From IMG/VR virus record IMGVR_UViG_3300037838_000203, positions 1 through 43,083 of that record: a DNA stretch of 43,083 nucleotides; one strand, given 5' to 3'. This stretch comes from a virus. A model generated the notes under the pieces. That model was given only the letters and a program-made list of their open reading frames with translations. It ran no database searches and had not been told where the DNA came from. Below, piece by piece: positions 1 through 6,350 of the stretch; positions within the stretch are counted from its first letter, which is position 1; each line of letters opens with the position of its first letter. The position numbers and the translations under genes are program-made.

Positions 1-31
1 TCCGTCTAGGTCACCGGCCTTTAATCCTTCA

Positions 32-514
32 TTAACTAATGTCATCTAAACTACTTAAATCTCCAGGCGCCTGGTCTGTTGCTTCTTGGCTCTCGATCTC
101 GTCCTTGCCGTGTTTGAAATTACCAATTAATGCTTTTGGCATTTTAATTTCTACTATCCAAATATCGTGGGCGTCTATCTTGCCCTTGGTTGTGCCTGGT
201 CTGTAATCTGCTGGAGTTTTGATCTGTCTTGGTTTCATTAACTCGTCTTTTTTATATGTGACTTTACAGCCTCTGTCCAACAATCTCTTGCCTCCCGCAG
301 GATCTGGCATCTTGTCTGCTGGCCACATGAATGAACATGTGACGAAGTGTCTTGAATCCACAGGACCTGAAAGCAATTCACCTTCTGCCCAGTTCTCAAA
401 GACGTACACGTCCAGTTCGTCTACGACCCTCTCGAAGTCTTTCAATATGCCCAGAGTAGGGCCTACCGCGTATAACGATTGTACGTTTTTGATTATGTCT
501 AAGACGTCGTGCAT
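32..514 (-). CDS. Conserved marine T4-like phage protein, function unknown
   Basis: A 160-residue soluble protein with no signal peptide or membrane segment. The core around residues 35-110 (ENWAEGELLSGP, SFMWPADKMPDP, a CKVTYKKDEL stretch) resembles a protein I recall as conserved in T4-like cyanophages. The C-terminal 30 residues are acidic and probably disordered. No enzymatic motif is recognised. The ATG at 514 is supported by a late-type box (GATAAATA at 521-528) only 6 nt upstream. It diverges from the small plus-strand reading frames at 592-877. Function unknown; it is a real gene on conservation and promoter grounds. Confidence 0.8.
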   Translation of the reverse strand: MHDVLDIIKNVQSLYAVGPTLGILKDFERVVDELDVYVFENWAEGELLSGPVDSRHFVTCSFMWPADKMPDPAGGKRLLDRGCKVTYKKDELMKPRQIKTPADYRPGTTKGKIDAHDIWIVEIKMPKALIGNFKHGKDEIESQEATDQAPGDLSSLDDIS

Positions 515-520
515 AGTTCT

Positions 521-528
521 TATTTATC
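521..528 (-). promoter_or_regulatory. T4-late-type promoter box
   Basis: On the minus strand this reads GATAAATA, one base from the T4 late consensus TATAAATA, and lies 6 nt before the ATG at 514. If transcription starts at the usual distance, the message is essentially leaderless. Confidence 0.6.
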
Positions 529-576
529 CTAAATATCTGTGTTGTAAAATATGCATACTTAATCTGGAAATTTGAT

Positions 577-584
577 CTTAAGTA
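577..584 (+). promoter_or_regulatory. Variant late-type box (CTTAAGTA)
   Basis: The plus-strand sequence CTTAAGTA is followed by TTTGT, then ATG at 592. The same box-plus-TTTGT arrangement precedes the starts at 33947 and 35516 (AATAAGTA, TTTGT, ATG). The recurrence suggests a real promoter firing towards 592-877. Confidence 0.45.
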
Positions 585-591
585 TTTGTAC

Positions 592-774
592 ATGAGTCGG
601 AAACAAAGACACATCAAATTGCAATCAATCACAACCTATGAGGAACCTTATGCTATCATCAAACGGCCTACAAATGCGACCTTTATTTCAACGGAAATTA
701 TGGAAACTAATGAGGAAGAAACGAGTGTACGACAAGAGAGTGAGCTTGTACATGCAGAATCAAGATTGGCTTAG
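592..774 (+). CDS. Possible small phage protein (60 aa), alternative to 638-877
   Basis: The ATG at 592 lies 7 nt after the variant promoter box at 577-584, the best argument for this frame. The product starts MSRKQRHIKL and then becomes acidic (ETNEEETSVRQESE). It overlaps the basic reading frame at 638-877 in another frame. Either the two are separate overlapping genes, only one is translated, or the N-terminus here was once joined to the 638-877 frame. No family is recognised. Confidence 0.35.
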   Translation: MSRKQRHIKLQSITTYEEPYAIIKRPTNATFISTEIMETNEEETSVRQESELVHAESRLA

Positions 775-877
775 GATAAGGAAACAGAAGGACAGACGTA
801 GACGTAGGGTGTTAACTAGATTATGGAAGGCAAGCCAATTGGCCATGCTCAAGAGGATTTACAATCAGGCTATTTGA
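638..877 (+). CDS. Small, very basic protein, unknown
   Basis: A 79-residue product rich in Arg and Lys, with regularly spaced Trp and Tyr and a KDRRRRR run near residues 52-58. This composition looks like a nucleic-acid-binding or structural phage peptide. Its stop overlaps the convergent gene ending at 870 by 8 bp, as happens at the two other convergent junctions here (15111/15116 and 35265/35280), which favours it being real. No Shine-Dalgarno precedes the ATG at 638, and the likely promoter sits 54 nt upstream in front of a different frame. Function unknown. Confidence 0.5.
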   Translation: MRNLMLSSNGLQMRPLFQRKLWKLMRKKRVYDKRVSLYMQNQDWLRIRKQKDRRRRRVLTRLWKASQLAMLKRIYNQAI

Positions 878-1145
878 TAAAGGCATCTATCGCTTCGGCG
901 TACCACTGTCTGTAGTGCTGTTCGATACGTTCGAAAGGGATCTGATCTCTCTGTGCTATAGGGATACCTGGTAGGTCATTCTTAAGGACCTCTTTGTTGA
1001 TCAAATCAAGTACCACTGTGTACTCTAACATTTTTCCTGGACCTATTTTCTTCTTTGAAAGTTCTACAAATTCATCAAACTTCTTGTCTGGTTTTATTAT
1101 GTACTTCACACAGAAGAATCTTTTCTTGTTGTGTTTACTACCCAT
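870..1145 (-). CDS. Small protein translationally coupled to the clamp loader
   Basis: A 91-residue soluble basic protein (start MGSKHNKKRFFCVKYIIKPD) whose ATG overlaps the 3' end of the gp44-type gene by 8 bp, so the two are almost certainly co-translated. In T4 the position after gene 44 is held by gene 62, the clamp-loader small subunit (187 residues), but this protein is half that size and I see no clear gp62 similarity. It may be a small replication accessory factor or an unrelated conserved phage protein. Confidence 0.75.
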   Translation of the reverse strand: MGSKHNKKRFFCVKYIIKPDKKFDEFVELSKKKIGPGKMLEYTVVLDLINKEVLKNDLPGIPIAQRDQIPFERIEQHYRQWYAEAIDAFIK

Positions 1146-2064
1146 TTTGTAACCTCGCTAGTTTTATCATTACACTTGCTAAATTTATTTCAGGATCAGC
1201 GACGAATGAATGGTCCACCAATCCTTGCTTGATAATTAGCACTGCCTTGTCCTGTGCGTCCTCATCTTTGGATATTATTTCCAAGTTGTCATACAACCAT
1301 CTGTATATCTCCTCACACTCTTCTGGTCTTGCCTGGGCACACACAAGTTTCCTTGCTTCTTGTATCTTGCCCTGCTTGAACAGATCCACCATCTGCAGTC
1401 TGTAGTCCTGTTGTCCTGAATCACCCGATGCCGGTGGCATCAGTTTGCCATCCCTTACATTCTGTTGTAGCATGTTGATACATTTCCTTAGATCAGGATA
1501 ACTCGCTTTCACGTAAGTGTCAAGCACTTCTATGTCCGGCGTAATATTTTCTGTGATAAGAATTTCACAAGCTCTCGCTGTGAATTCTGTCTTGTCGATT
1601 GTTTCCATATGGAAGCCTTGACATCTGCTGTGTAGTGCAGGGATCACCCTATTGGGATAGTTGCAAGTCAATATGAATCTCGCTGACGTGTGATACATCT
1701 CCATCACACCACGCAACGCCGCTTGTCCGTTTGGACTCATGTAGTCTGCCTCGTCTAACAACACATACTTGTATGCTCCAAATGGCATGATCTGTACGAA
1801 GTTGTTGATCTTCTCACGCACAGTATCAACGGAGTTTTCCCTCGAAGCATTTATCTCCAAGATGTCATAACTGCTGACATCCAGTTCTCCGAACAACACC
1901 TTCGCCAGTGTGGTCTTGCCCACCCCTGGGGCACCGCTCAATAACAAGTGAGGGATCGCTTTGTCATCTATCCAAGACTGTATCTGTTGACGTTGTGCCT
2001 CATCTCTGACCACGTACTCCTTTAGAGTCTTAGGCCTGTACTTCTCGACCCATAATTCTTTCAT
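1138..2064 (-). CDS. 44: Sliding-clamp loader large subunit (T4 gp44 / RFC family AAA+ ATPase)
   Basis: This is the ATPase subunit that opens the DNA polymerase sliding clamp and loads it at primer-template junctions. Visible motifs are the RFC-type N-terminus (LWVEKYRPKTL), Walker A GAPGVGKT (residues 44-51), Walker B LLDEAD (102-107), sensor 1 around TCNYPN and the SRC arginine-finger motif (146-148). The length of 308 residues is close to T4 gp44 (319). The start overlaps the stop of the upstream homing endonuclease by ATGA, and a 91-residue gene follows by overlap. The C-terminal third is the helical collar domain. Confident assignment. Confidence 0.96.
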   Translation of the reverse strand: MKELWVEKYRPKTLKEYVVRDEAQRQQIQSWIDDKAIPHLLLSGAPGVGKTTLAKVLFGELDVSSYDILEINASRENSVDTVREKINNFVQIMPFGAYKYVLLDEADYMSPNGQAALRGVMEMYHTSARFILTCNYPNRVIPALHSRCQGFHMETIDKTEFTARACEILITENITPDIEVLDTYVKASYPDLRKCINMLQQNVRDGKLMPPASGDSGQQDYRLQMVDLFKQGKIQEARKLVCAQARPEECEEIYRWLYDNLEIISKDEDAQDKAVLIIKQGLVDHSFVADPEINLASVMIKLARLQNG

Positions 2065-2732
2065 ATTTTTATCCTTTTGCCTTCTAATACTAAAATTACA
2101 TTGTAGTTGTTTTCTTTCACACTGTCAAGTTTTGCTTTGTTGAGTTTTTCAAGTTTTTTGTCTTTACCGTGATTATTCCATGTGTAATTTCCTTTTACTT
2201 CAAAAATCGTGTTATCTATCTTGAAGTCACTGATGTACAACCTTTCTTTCTTGGTAGTAGGATCTTTGTAATAAAAACAAGGACCTCTTTTAACATTGTC
2301 TTTAACGTATTGTATTCCGTGTTCCTCTGCTAGTTCTTGTAAAAAGTTGTATTCGTAGTTACTCTGGAGTAGAATACCTGTATCTTCATACGTCCTCCAC
2401 TTGCCATGATTATCCCACGGATTCTTAGCCCAATGTCTCCTCATGGTTTTTGCTAATTTTTTATAATGCCCTTGTTTTATTCTTGTAGCAGTGGCTTTCT
2501 TTGCTTGTATTTTGGTCATTCCTGAAGCCACTCTTGTTGCCAGACTTTTACGGCCAGCACTTAAATGGTCAACATTCTCACTGAAGTTCTTTCTTTTTTC
2601 GGGACAACTATTATAATGTTTTGAACAACATAACACACCACTCCGGAATCTGTATTGAGCTGTGTTGCCACAACCATACGCACAAGTCTCTTTGGTTTGT
2701 ATGCTAGTCGTATAAGGTTTATGATATTTCAT
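2061..2732 (-). CDS. Free-standing homing endonuclease, PD-(D/E)XK/Vsr-like
   Basis: A 223-residue protein with an N-terminal Cys-rich zinc-binding segment (Cys17, 21, 35, 36, 43), a basic middle with short helix-turn-helix-like repeats (ATRVASG, ATRIKQG) typical of homing-endonuclease DNA-binding modules, and a C-terminal nuclease core. Candidate catalytic residues are Asp169 (YISDF), Glu178 and Lys180 (FEVKG), the pattern of PD-(D/E)XK and EDxHD phage homing enzymes. It is inserted directly before the clamp-loader gene and overlaps it by ATGA. A late-type box (CATAAATA, 2765-2772) precedes it. A role in its own spread by cutting uninterrupted relatives is inferred. Confidence 0.8.
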   Translation of the reverse strand: MKYHKPYTTSIQTKETCAYGCGNTAQYRFRSGVLCCSKHYNSCPEKRKNFSENVDHLSAGRKSLATRVASGMTKIQAKKATATRIKQGHYKKLAKTMRRHWAKNPWDNHGKWRTYEDTGILLQSNYEYNFLQELAEEHGIQYVKDNVKRGPCFYYKDPTTKKERLYISDFKIDNTIFEVKGNYTWNNHGKDKKLEKLNKAKLDSVKENNYNVILVLEGKRIKI

Positions 2733-2764
2733 ACTTTGAATAGATAGTATTTTCTACCCAAAGT

Positions 2765-2772
2765 TATTTATG
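2765..2772 (-). promoter_or_regulatory. Late-type promoter box before the homing endonuclease
   Basis: The minus strand reads CATAAATA, one base from TATAAATA, 32 nt before the ATG at 2732. It suggests the endonuclease, and possibly the clamp loader behind it, can be read from its own late promoter. Confidence 0.45.
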
Positions 2773-2806
2773 ATTATTTTTTGATTCTGTGTAAGATATT
2801 TGTCAA

Positions 2807-3199
2807 CTAGTCTTCTAACAGTGTCTGCATCATGGCCCAGTGTCCTATGATGTTGCTACAATCCAGTTTGAAGCCAAACTCCCTGTCTATGTCTCTCAGG
2901 ATTTTGTTGGCCTTTGCCATGCTCAATCCTGCGTTGGCTGGTAATTGTAGTGCGTTGATTGTTTTCTTTTTAAGTGCTGTCGCGGCCTGTACCCTGTGCC
3001 ATCCATCTGTCAGCAGGTAGTAGCCTGAATCCTTTATGGGTGTGACCAGTATTGGATCCCAGGCGCCTTCTTTTTTCAACTTGTTTATCCATGTTCTCTT
3101 TTCTTTGTTAAGAGGACGAACTGCACCCAGTCCCATCTCTGCCATGGTGACTAGTTTGCTTATTTCTACTATTACTTTTTTGATCTTAATTGGTTTCAT
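2807..3199 (-). CDS. ParB/sulfiredoxin-fold domain protein
   Basis: A 130-residue protein whose centre carries the ParB N-terminal nuclease-like signature: the DPILVTPI strand followed by LLTDGWHRVQAA (residues 63-73), corresponding to the DGxHR motif that binds nucleotide or phosphate in this fold. The C-terminal helices (LSMAKANKILRDIDREF) resemble a ParB-like helical tail but are short, and there is no clear helix-turn-helix. In phages such proteins may be nucleases, CTP-binding DNA proteins or regulators; which applies here cannot be read from sequence. It overlaps the upstream zinc-protein gene by 14 bp. Confidence 0.75.
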   Translation of the reverse strand: MKPIKIKKVIVEISKLVTMAEMGLGAVRPLNKEKRTWINKLKKEGAWDPILVTPIKDSGYYLLTDGWHRVQAATALKKKTINALQLPANAGLSMAKANKILRDIDREFGFKLDCSNIIGHWAMMQTLLED

Positions 3200-3434
3200 A
3201 CTCTATGTTATTGATGTCCTGTATTATCTGCCATTCTGGACCATTTGGCAGTGGCTTCCTGGATGGGTAATCATTCTCGTCTGATATCTCTCTGTACCTG
3301 TTGGCACAAGGTGGACCACAGAATGGTCTGATTATCCTTTTATCATACTTGGTGTCGTGTAGGCTGTCGTACCAGTAAATTGCGTTGTCGAAAGTTTTCT
3401 TGCAGACGTAACAGTTATGCGATCTCTTAATCAT
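3186..3434 (-). CDS. Small zinc-binding protein
   Basis: An 82-residue protein with CYVC near the N-terminus (residues 8-11) and CGPPC near residues 39-43, forming a probable four-cysteine zinc ribbon. It is rich in aromatic and charged residues, with no membrane segment. It overlaps the GroES gene upstream by 8 bp and the ParB-fold gene downstream, so it belongs to this operon. Such small zinc proteins are common phage transcription or structural cofactors, but no specific role can be assigned. Confidence 0.7.
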   Translation of the reverse strand: MIKRSHNCYVCKKTFDNAIYWYDSLHDTKYDKRIIRPFCGPPCANRYREISDENDYPSRKPLPNGPEWQIIQDINNIEYETN

Positions 3435-3870
3435 TGCCCGGCAGTTTGGTCATCTGTTGGGCACCACCCATGTTGATGTATCCTGCCTGCTTCGAGTTGA
3501 ACTCTGGTTCGTCGTCTGAGACTAACAGGATGTCATTCTCGTCTATCATCCTCACTTCTAGTTCCGTGCCCTGTTTCTTGACTTTGAATCCCCTACTCCA
3601 ACGTCCATGCGATACCATAATCCACTCTCCAACTTTGACGTCTTCCTGTTGATCACCAATGGCATAGACCTTGCCCCATCTAGGATGGATTCCGCCCTCC
3701 GATCCGTCATCGTCTGTTAATATGATTCCGCCCTTGGTCTTTGTCTCTCCAAAGTGCATGTCTGAAACTAGCACTCTCTTCTTAAGGGGTTTGATATCGT
3801 TCTCAACGGTGTATTCCTTACCACCGTGTGATCCAAAACCTTTTGCTTGTAAATCTTCTAGTTGTCCCAT
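3427..3870 (-). CDS. GroES/gp31-type co-chaperonin
   Basis: This is the cap that works with the host GroEL chaperonin, probably to fold virion proteins as T4 gp31 does. After a 24-residue N-terminal extension the GroES fold is clear: NDIKPLKKRVLV, then the mobile loop ETKTKGGIILTDD (residues 42-54) that docks to GroEL, WGKVYAIG, VKVGEWIMV and the final DENDILLV strand. At 147 residues it is longer than bacterial GroES (about 97), with extra residues at both ends and a 'GGIHPRW' insertion after the loop. No good Shine-Dalgarno is seen before the ATG at 3870. Confidence 0.92.
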   Translation of the reverse strand: MGQLEDLQAKGFGSHGGKEYTVENDIKPLKKRVLVSDMHFGETKTKGGIILTDDDGSEGGIHPRWGKVYAIGDQQEDVKVGEWIMVSHGRWSRGFKVKKQGTELEVRMIDENDILLVSDDEPEFNSKQAGYINMGGAQQMTKLPGND

Positions 3871-3891
3871 TATAGGAATATTTTAACAGAT

Positions 3892-4335
3892 TTATTCTAA
3901 TCCGTCAAGTGCCGCATCTATGCCTTTTTTGGCTGTGCTCTCTGCTTTGGGTTTAACAGTCTCGGCTGTTTTCGCAACAGATACCGATTCAACCTTCTTA
4001 GGCTGTGGTGCCACTACTGTCTTGGGTGCTGGCTTTGATGCCACGGGTGTCATTTTCTGTACGGCCTTCACTGGCTCTGCCTTTGGCGCTGGCATTGGTT
4101 TACCTTTGCTCGGCGTGTCACTGACCATGCCTTTTGGTTGTTCGTAGTACTTCTTGATAACTGCTTCCTTAGTGGTTACTATCTGTCCGCCTGCCCCTAG
4201 TACATCTCCCTTGGCGTTTACGTTCATGTTACCAACTGCCTGTACAGACTCGTTGGCCGCTCTAAGTTTTTCTATGTCCACCATACGTCCTTGCATGGTT
4301 CTGTACATTCTTTTTCTGGGTGCTCTTGCTACCAT
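3892..4335 (-). CDS. Conserved phage protein with a Pro/Lys/Ala-rich disordered tail
   Basis: A 147-residue protein. Residues 1-70 (RAPRKRMYRTMQGRMVDIEKL, then NVNAKGDVLGAGGQIV) resemble a short conserved protein of T4-like cyanophages. Residues 70-147 are a low-complexity stretch of Pro, Ala, Lys and Val ending in a short acidic helix. The ATG at 4335 has a good Shine-Dalgarno (AGGAG, 8-12 nt upstream). The neighbours (GroES, structural proteins) suggest a head or assembly role, which is inference. Confidence 0.75.
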   Translation of the reverse strand: MVARAPRKRMYRTMQGRMVDIEKLRAANESVQAVGNMNVNAKGDVLGAGGQIVTTKEAVIKKYYEQPKGMVSDTPSKGKPMPAPKAEPVKAVQKMTPVASKPAPKTVVAPQPKKVESVSVAKTAETVKPKAESTAKKGIDAALDGLE

Positions 4336-4363
4336 AATAATATGCTCCTATTATAATTACTTA

Positions 4364-4897
4364 TCATCTCAAAAATTCAGTGATATCTAAATTGTACAGC
4401 ATGGGATTGATCTTGTGTACTCCTATTAAGAATAAACAGAAACTGGCCACGCTTGATCCTCTCCCTACACCCCATACAATGTTGTTTGCTCTCAACGTGT
4501 CGACAAAGTAAATTAAGAACTGTAACACACGTATGAATTGTTTCTTCTCAAACAGATCATATTCCATCTGCACTTGTAATTTCTCCTCATCGTTCTGACA
4601 TTTATCAAGCAACCATTCTAAGACATTTATTTGGTAATACTTCTCAGGCATGTGCCAGGTGTCGCAGTTCTCCTTGTCAAATTCTGCAGGTTTTGGTCTC
4701 TTGGGTGCTGTGTTGATCACTGGTAGATCTATACCCAACTCCTTTAGGCTGTCTGAATACTTGTCTATGTCGTTAAAGTAGAGTTTTGATATGTCAAAGT
4801 CTGGATCTGTGTACAGTAAGTCGATAACATCCTCTTCTGAGAATATTACATCACCGTGATCATTTATCTTTGTTTTTGTTTTTGTCTTTTCCGCCAT
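4364..4897 (-). CDS. DNA polymerase III alpha-like fragment (C-family, no catalytic Asp)
   Basis: The last 60 residues match the palm region of bacterial DnaE: a hydrophobic helix (FIRVLQFLIYFVDTLRANNI), then GVGRGSSVASFCLFLIGV (residues 143-160), corresponding to the DnaE GRGSxxGSLVAY motif, then INPMLYNLDITEFLR, corresponding to the DnaE DPLxYxLLFERFL motif. The protein stops immediately there, before the PDxDxD aspartates that do the catalysis in DnaE. The N-terminal 120 residues are acidic and not recognisable. At 177 residues against over 1000 in DnaE, it is either an old fragment kept for another purpose or a nucleotide-binding accessory. It overlaps the upstream gene by 38 bp. Confidence 0.7.
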   Translation of the reverse strand: MAEKTKTKTKINDHGDVIFSEEDVIDLLYTDPDFDISKLYFNDIDKYSDSLKELGIDLPVINTAPKRPKPAEFDKENCDTWHMPEKYYQINVLEWLLDKCQNDEEKLQVQMEYDLFEKKQFIRVLQFLIYFVDTLRANNIVWGVGRGSSVASFCLFLIGVHKINPMLYNLDITEFLR

Positions 4898-5507
4898 CTA
4901 AAACCTTTGGTTGGAACTCAAACACTTTAGCATGATAGTCGTGGGTCTTGTCAACAGGAATATTTTGATTGTTCCAACTGAAGTGTCCTGTGTAGATTCC
5001 TTTGTCAAGCTCTTGATCATATGTTGCCGTGTCTGCCCTTAACCACCATGGATCAAATTTACTGTATTTCGCTGAAAACCAATCGGGTCTATCTAACAGT
5101 ATAAGCTCTTTGCTGTCTTTGTCAACCTTGTAGGTAATACCATCGCCCTGCCATGATGATAGTTCGATGTTATTAATAGTGATGACAGAATCTAAAACCG
5201 AGTTTGCTTTACAGAAACACACCGCGGCCATGATCTGGTCATAGGGAGGTTTTGGTAATTCAATGAATCTGTTTGTAGAATTTTTCTTCAGTGTATGGTA
5301 GAGAGGTTCGTCTCTCCATGTTGTAATAGTGTTTGCAAAAACCTGATCGAAAAGATTTTTTAGTCTTTCAAAATAATCAGTCTGTTCTTTTAGACTTGCT
5401 GTGTGTGGCGTGAGAGAAATGTTTAGATTGTATTCATTAGAGAATAGTTCACCGTCGACTATGATTATGCTTTTGAATTTTGTCTTCCAAGTAAAAGTGT
5501 TTGACAT
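4860..5507 (-). CDS. Unknown conserved phage protein
   Basis: A 215-residue soluble protein starting MSNTFTWKTKF. The ATG at 5507 is preferred over a TTG one codon upstream. It is rich in Trp and aromatic residues, has alternating beta-type segments, and ends in a lysine/asparagine tail (KDKNKNKDK) that overlaps the similarly lysine-rich N-terminus of the next gene by 38 bp in another frame. An AGTAAATA sequence 5 nt before the ATG may be a weak late-type box. No family or catalytic motif is recognised. Confidence 0.65.
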   Translation of the reverse strand: MSNTFTWKTKFKSIIIVDGELFSNEYNLNISLTPHTASLKEQTDYFERLKNLFDQVFANTITTWRDEPLYHTLKKNSTNRFIELPKPPYDQIMAAVCFCKANSVLDSVITINNIELSSWQGDGITYKVDKDSKELILLDRPDWFSAKYSKFDPWWLRADTATYDQELDKGIYTGHFSWNNQNIPVDKTHDYHAKVFEFQPKVLDGGKDKNKNKDK

Positions 5508-5519
5508 CAAAACTATTTA

Positions 5520-5771
5520 CTAGTCGATGTTGACCAGGTCGCCTAGGTCTGGTTCGTTCCTTAACTTCTTGTTGTTCTTGTGCCATTCCTCGATACGTTT
5601 CTGTCTGACTGCATCTTGGTATGTCTTAAGTGCTTGTTGAAGATTGAAAAGTAACTCTGGATTCCTGCCACGTCTCGCGATTGCAACTTTTCTCGACAGT
5701 TCTTTGATACGTTTGGAGATGTCCTCCTCGGACATGTTGCCTATTTCTTCTTGTAATGGATGGAAGTACAT
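5520..5771 (-). CDS. Small helical protein conserved in marine T4-like phages
   Basis: An 83-residue, highly charged, mainly helical protein (IKELSRKVAIARR, LLFNLQQALKTYQDAVRQKRIEEW) of a type I recall in T4-like cyanophages next to structural genes. It has one of the best ribosome binding sites of the window (AAGGAGG ending 5 nt before the ATG at 5771). No catalytic motif. A structural or assembly role is suggested only by position. Confidence 0.75.
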   Translation of the reverse strand: MYFHPLQEEIGNMSEEDISKRIKELSRKVAIARRGRNPELLFNLQQALKTYQDAVRQKRIEEWHKNNKKLRNEPDLGDLVNID

Positions 5772-5786
5772 ATGCCTCCTTAATTA

Positions 5787-6350
5787 TTATACGTATTGTT
5801 TACCAAGTTGGTGCATCAATACTGTTGTGCCACCGTCTGGTGACATGAATTCGAACAAAGCTCTCCCTAGTCCTATTGTGATTTGGTCTGAAGTACCGTC
5901 ACTGCCAGTTACATTGTCTGCTTTGATCACAGCAGTTGGAAAAGTCAAGATACCTGTTGAGGCTGGCGCCACTGTCACGTCTAAGATCATTCTACCCAAT
6001 GCTCCTGTTGGGAAGTTAGTGAATGCAAACGTGGTATCTGCTGTTATAGTTAAAGTTTGATAATGACCATTCTCGTGATTCAATGTAACACTGCCACTAG
6101 ACACACTGCCGTGTGCATAGATAGTTTCTGACGTGTCTTTGAACTTTGCTCTTGAAACCTCGTTGTCTGTGAAATTACTGGCGGCATTTAGATTGGCCTT
6201 GTTTGTCTGCATCTCCTCTATCTCGGTTTTGCTTTCTATGAAATTTTGTTTAATGGCACTGAAGTTGTCTCTGAATCCTTGAGAACTGTTGTCCTGCCCT
6301 GCAACGGGAAAAGTTGGACTTATATTGCTTGGTACTATTTTACTTGCCAT
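5787..6350 (-). CDS. Virion structural/tail-fibre-like protein
   Basis: A 187-residue protein. The N-terminus (GQDNSSQGFRDNFSAIKQNF) is a divergent version of the 'ANDGTGDxLRxxxxKINDNF' start shared by the structural proteins at 9090-14806. A short helical segment follows, then a beta-rich C-terminus containing YQTLTITADTTFAF and a final LMHQLGKQYV. The ATG at 6350 overlaps the stop of the 837-residue structural gene (TAATG). A late-type box (GATAAATA, 6381-6388) lies inside the upstream gene 30 nt before the start. Virion role inferred. Confidence 0.75.
   Translation of the reverse strand: MASKIVPSNISPTFPVAGQDNSSQGFRDNFSAIKQNFIESKTEIEEMQTNKANLNAASNFTDNEVSRAKFKDTSETIYAHGSVSSGSVTLNHENGHYQTLTITADTTFAFTNFPTGALGRMILDVTVAPASTGILTFPTAVIKADNVTGSDGTSDQITIGLGRALFEFMSPDGGTTVLMHQLGKQYV

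Noticed and set aside
1-31. Possible start of another gene at the left edge
   Set aside because: On the minus strand the ATG near 29 is followed within three codons by a stop; nothing else can be supported in 31 bases.
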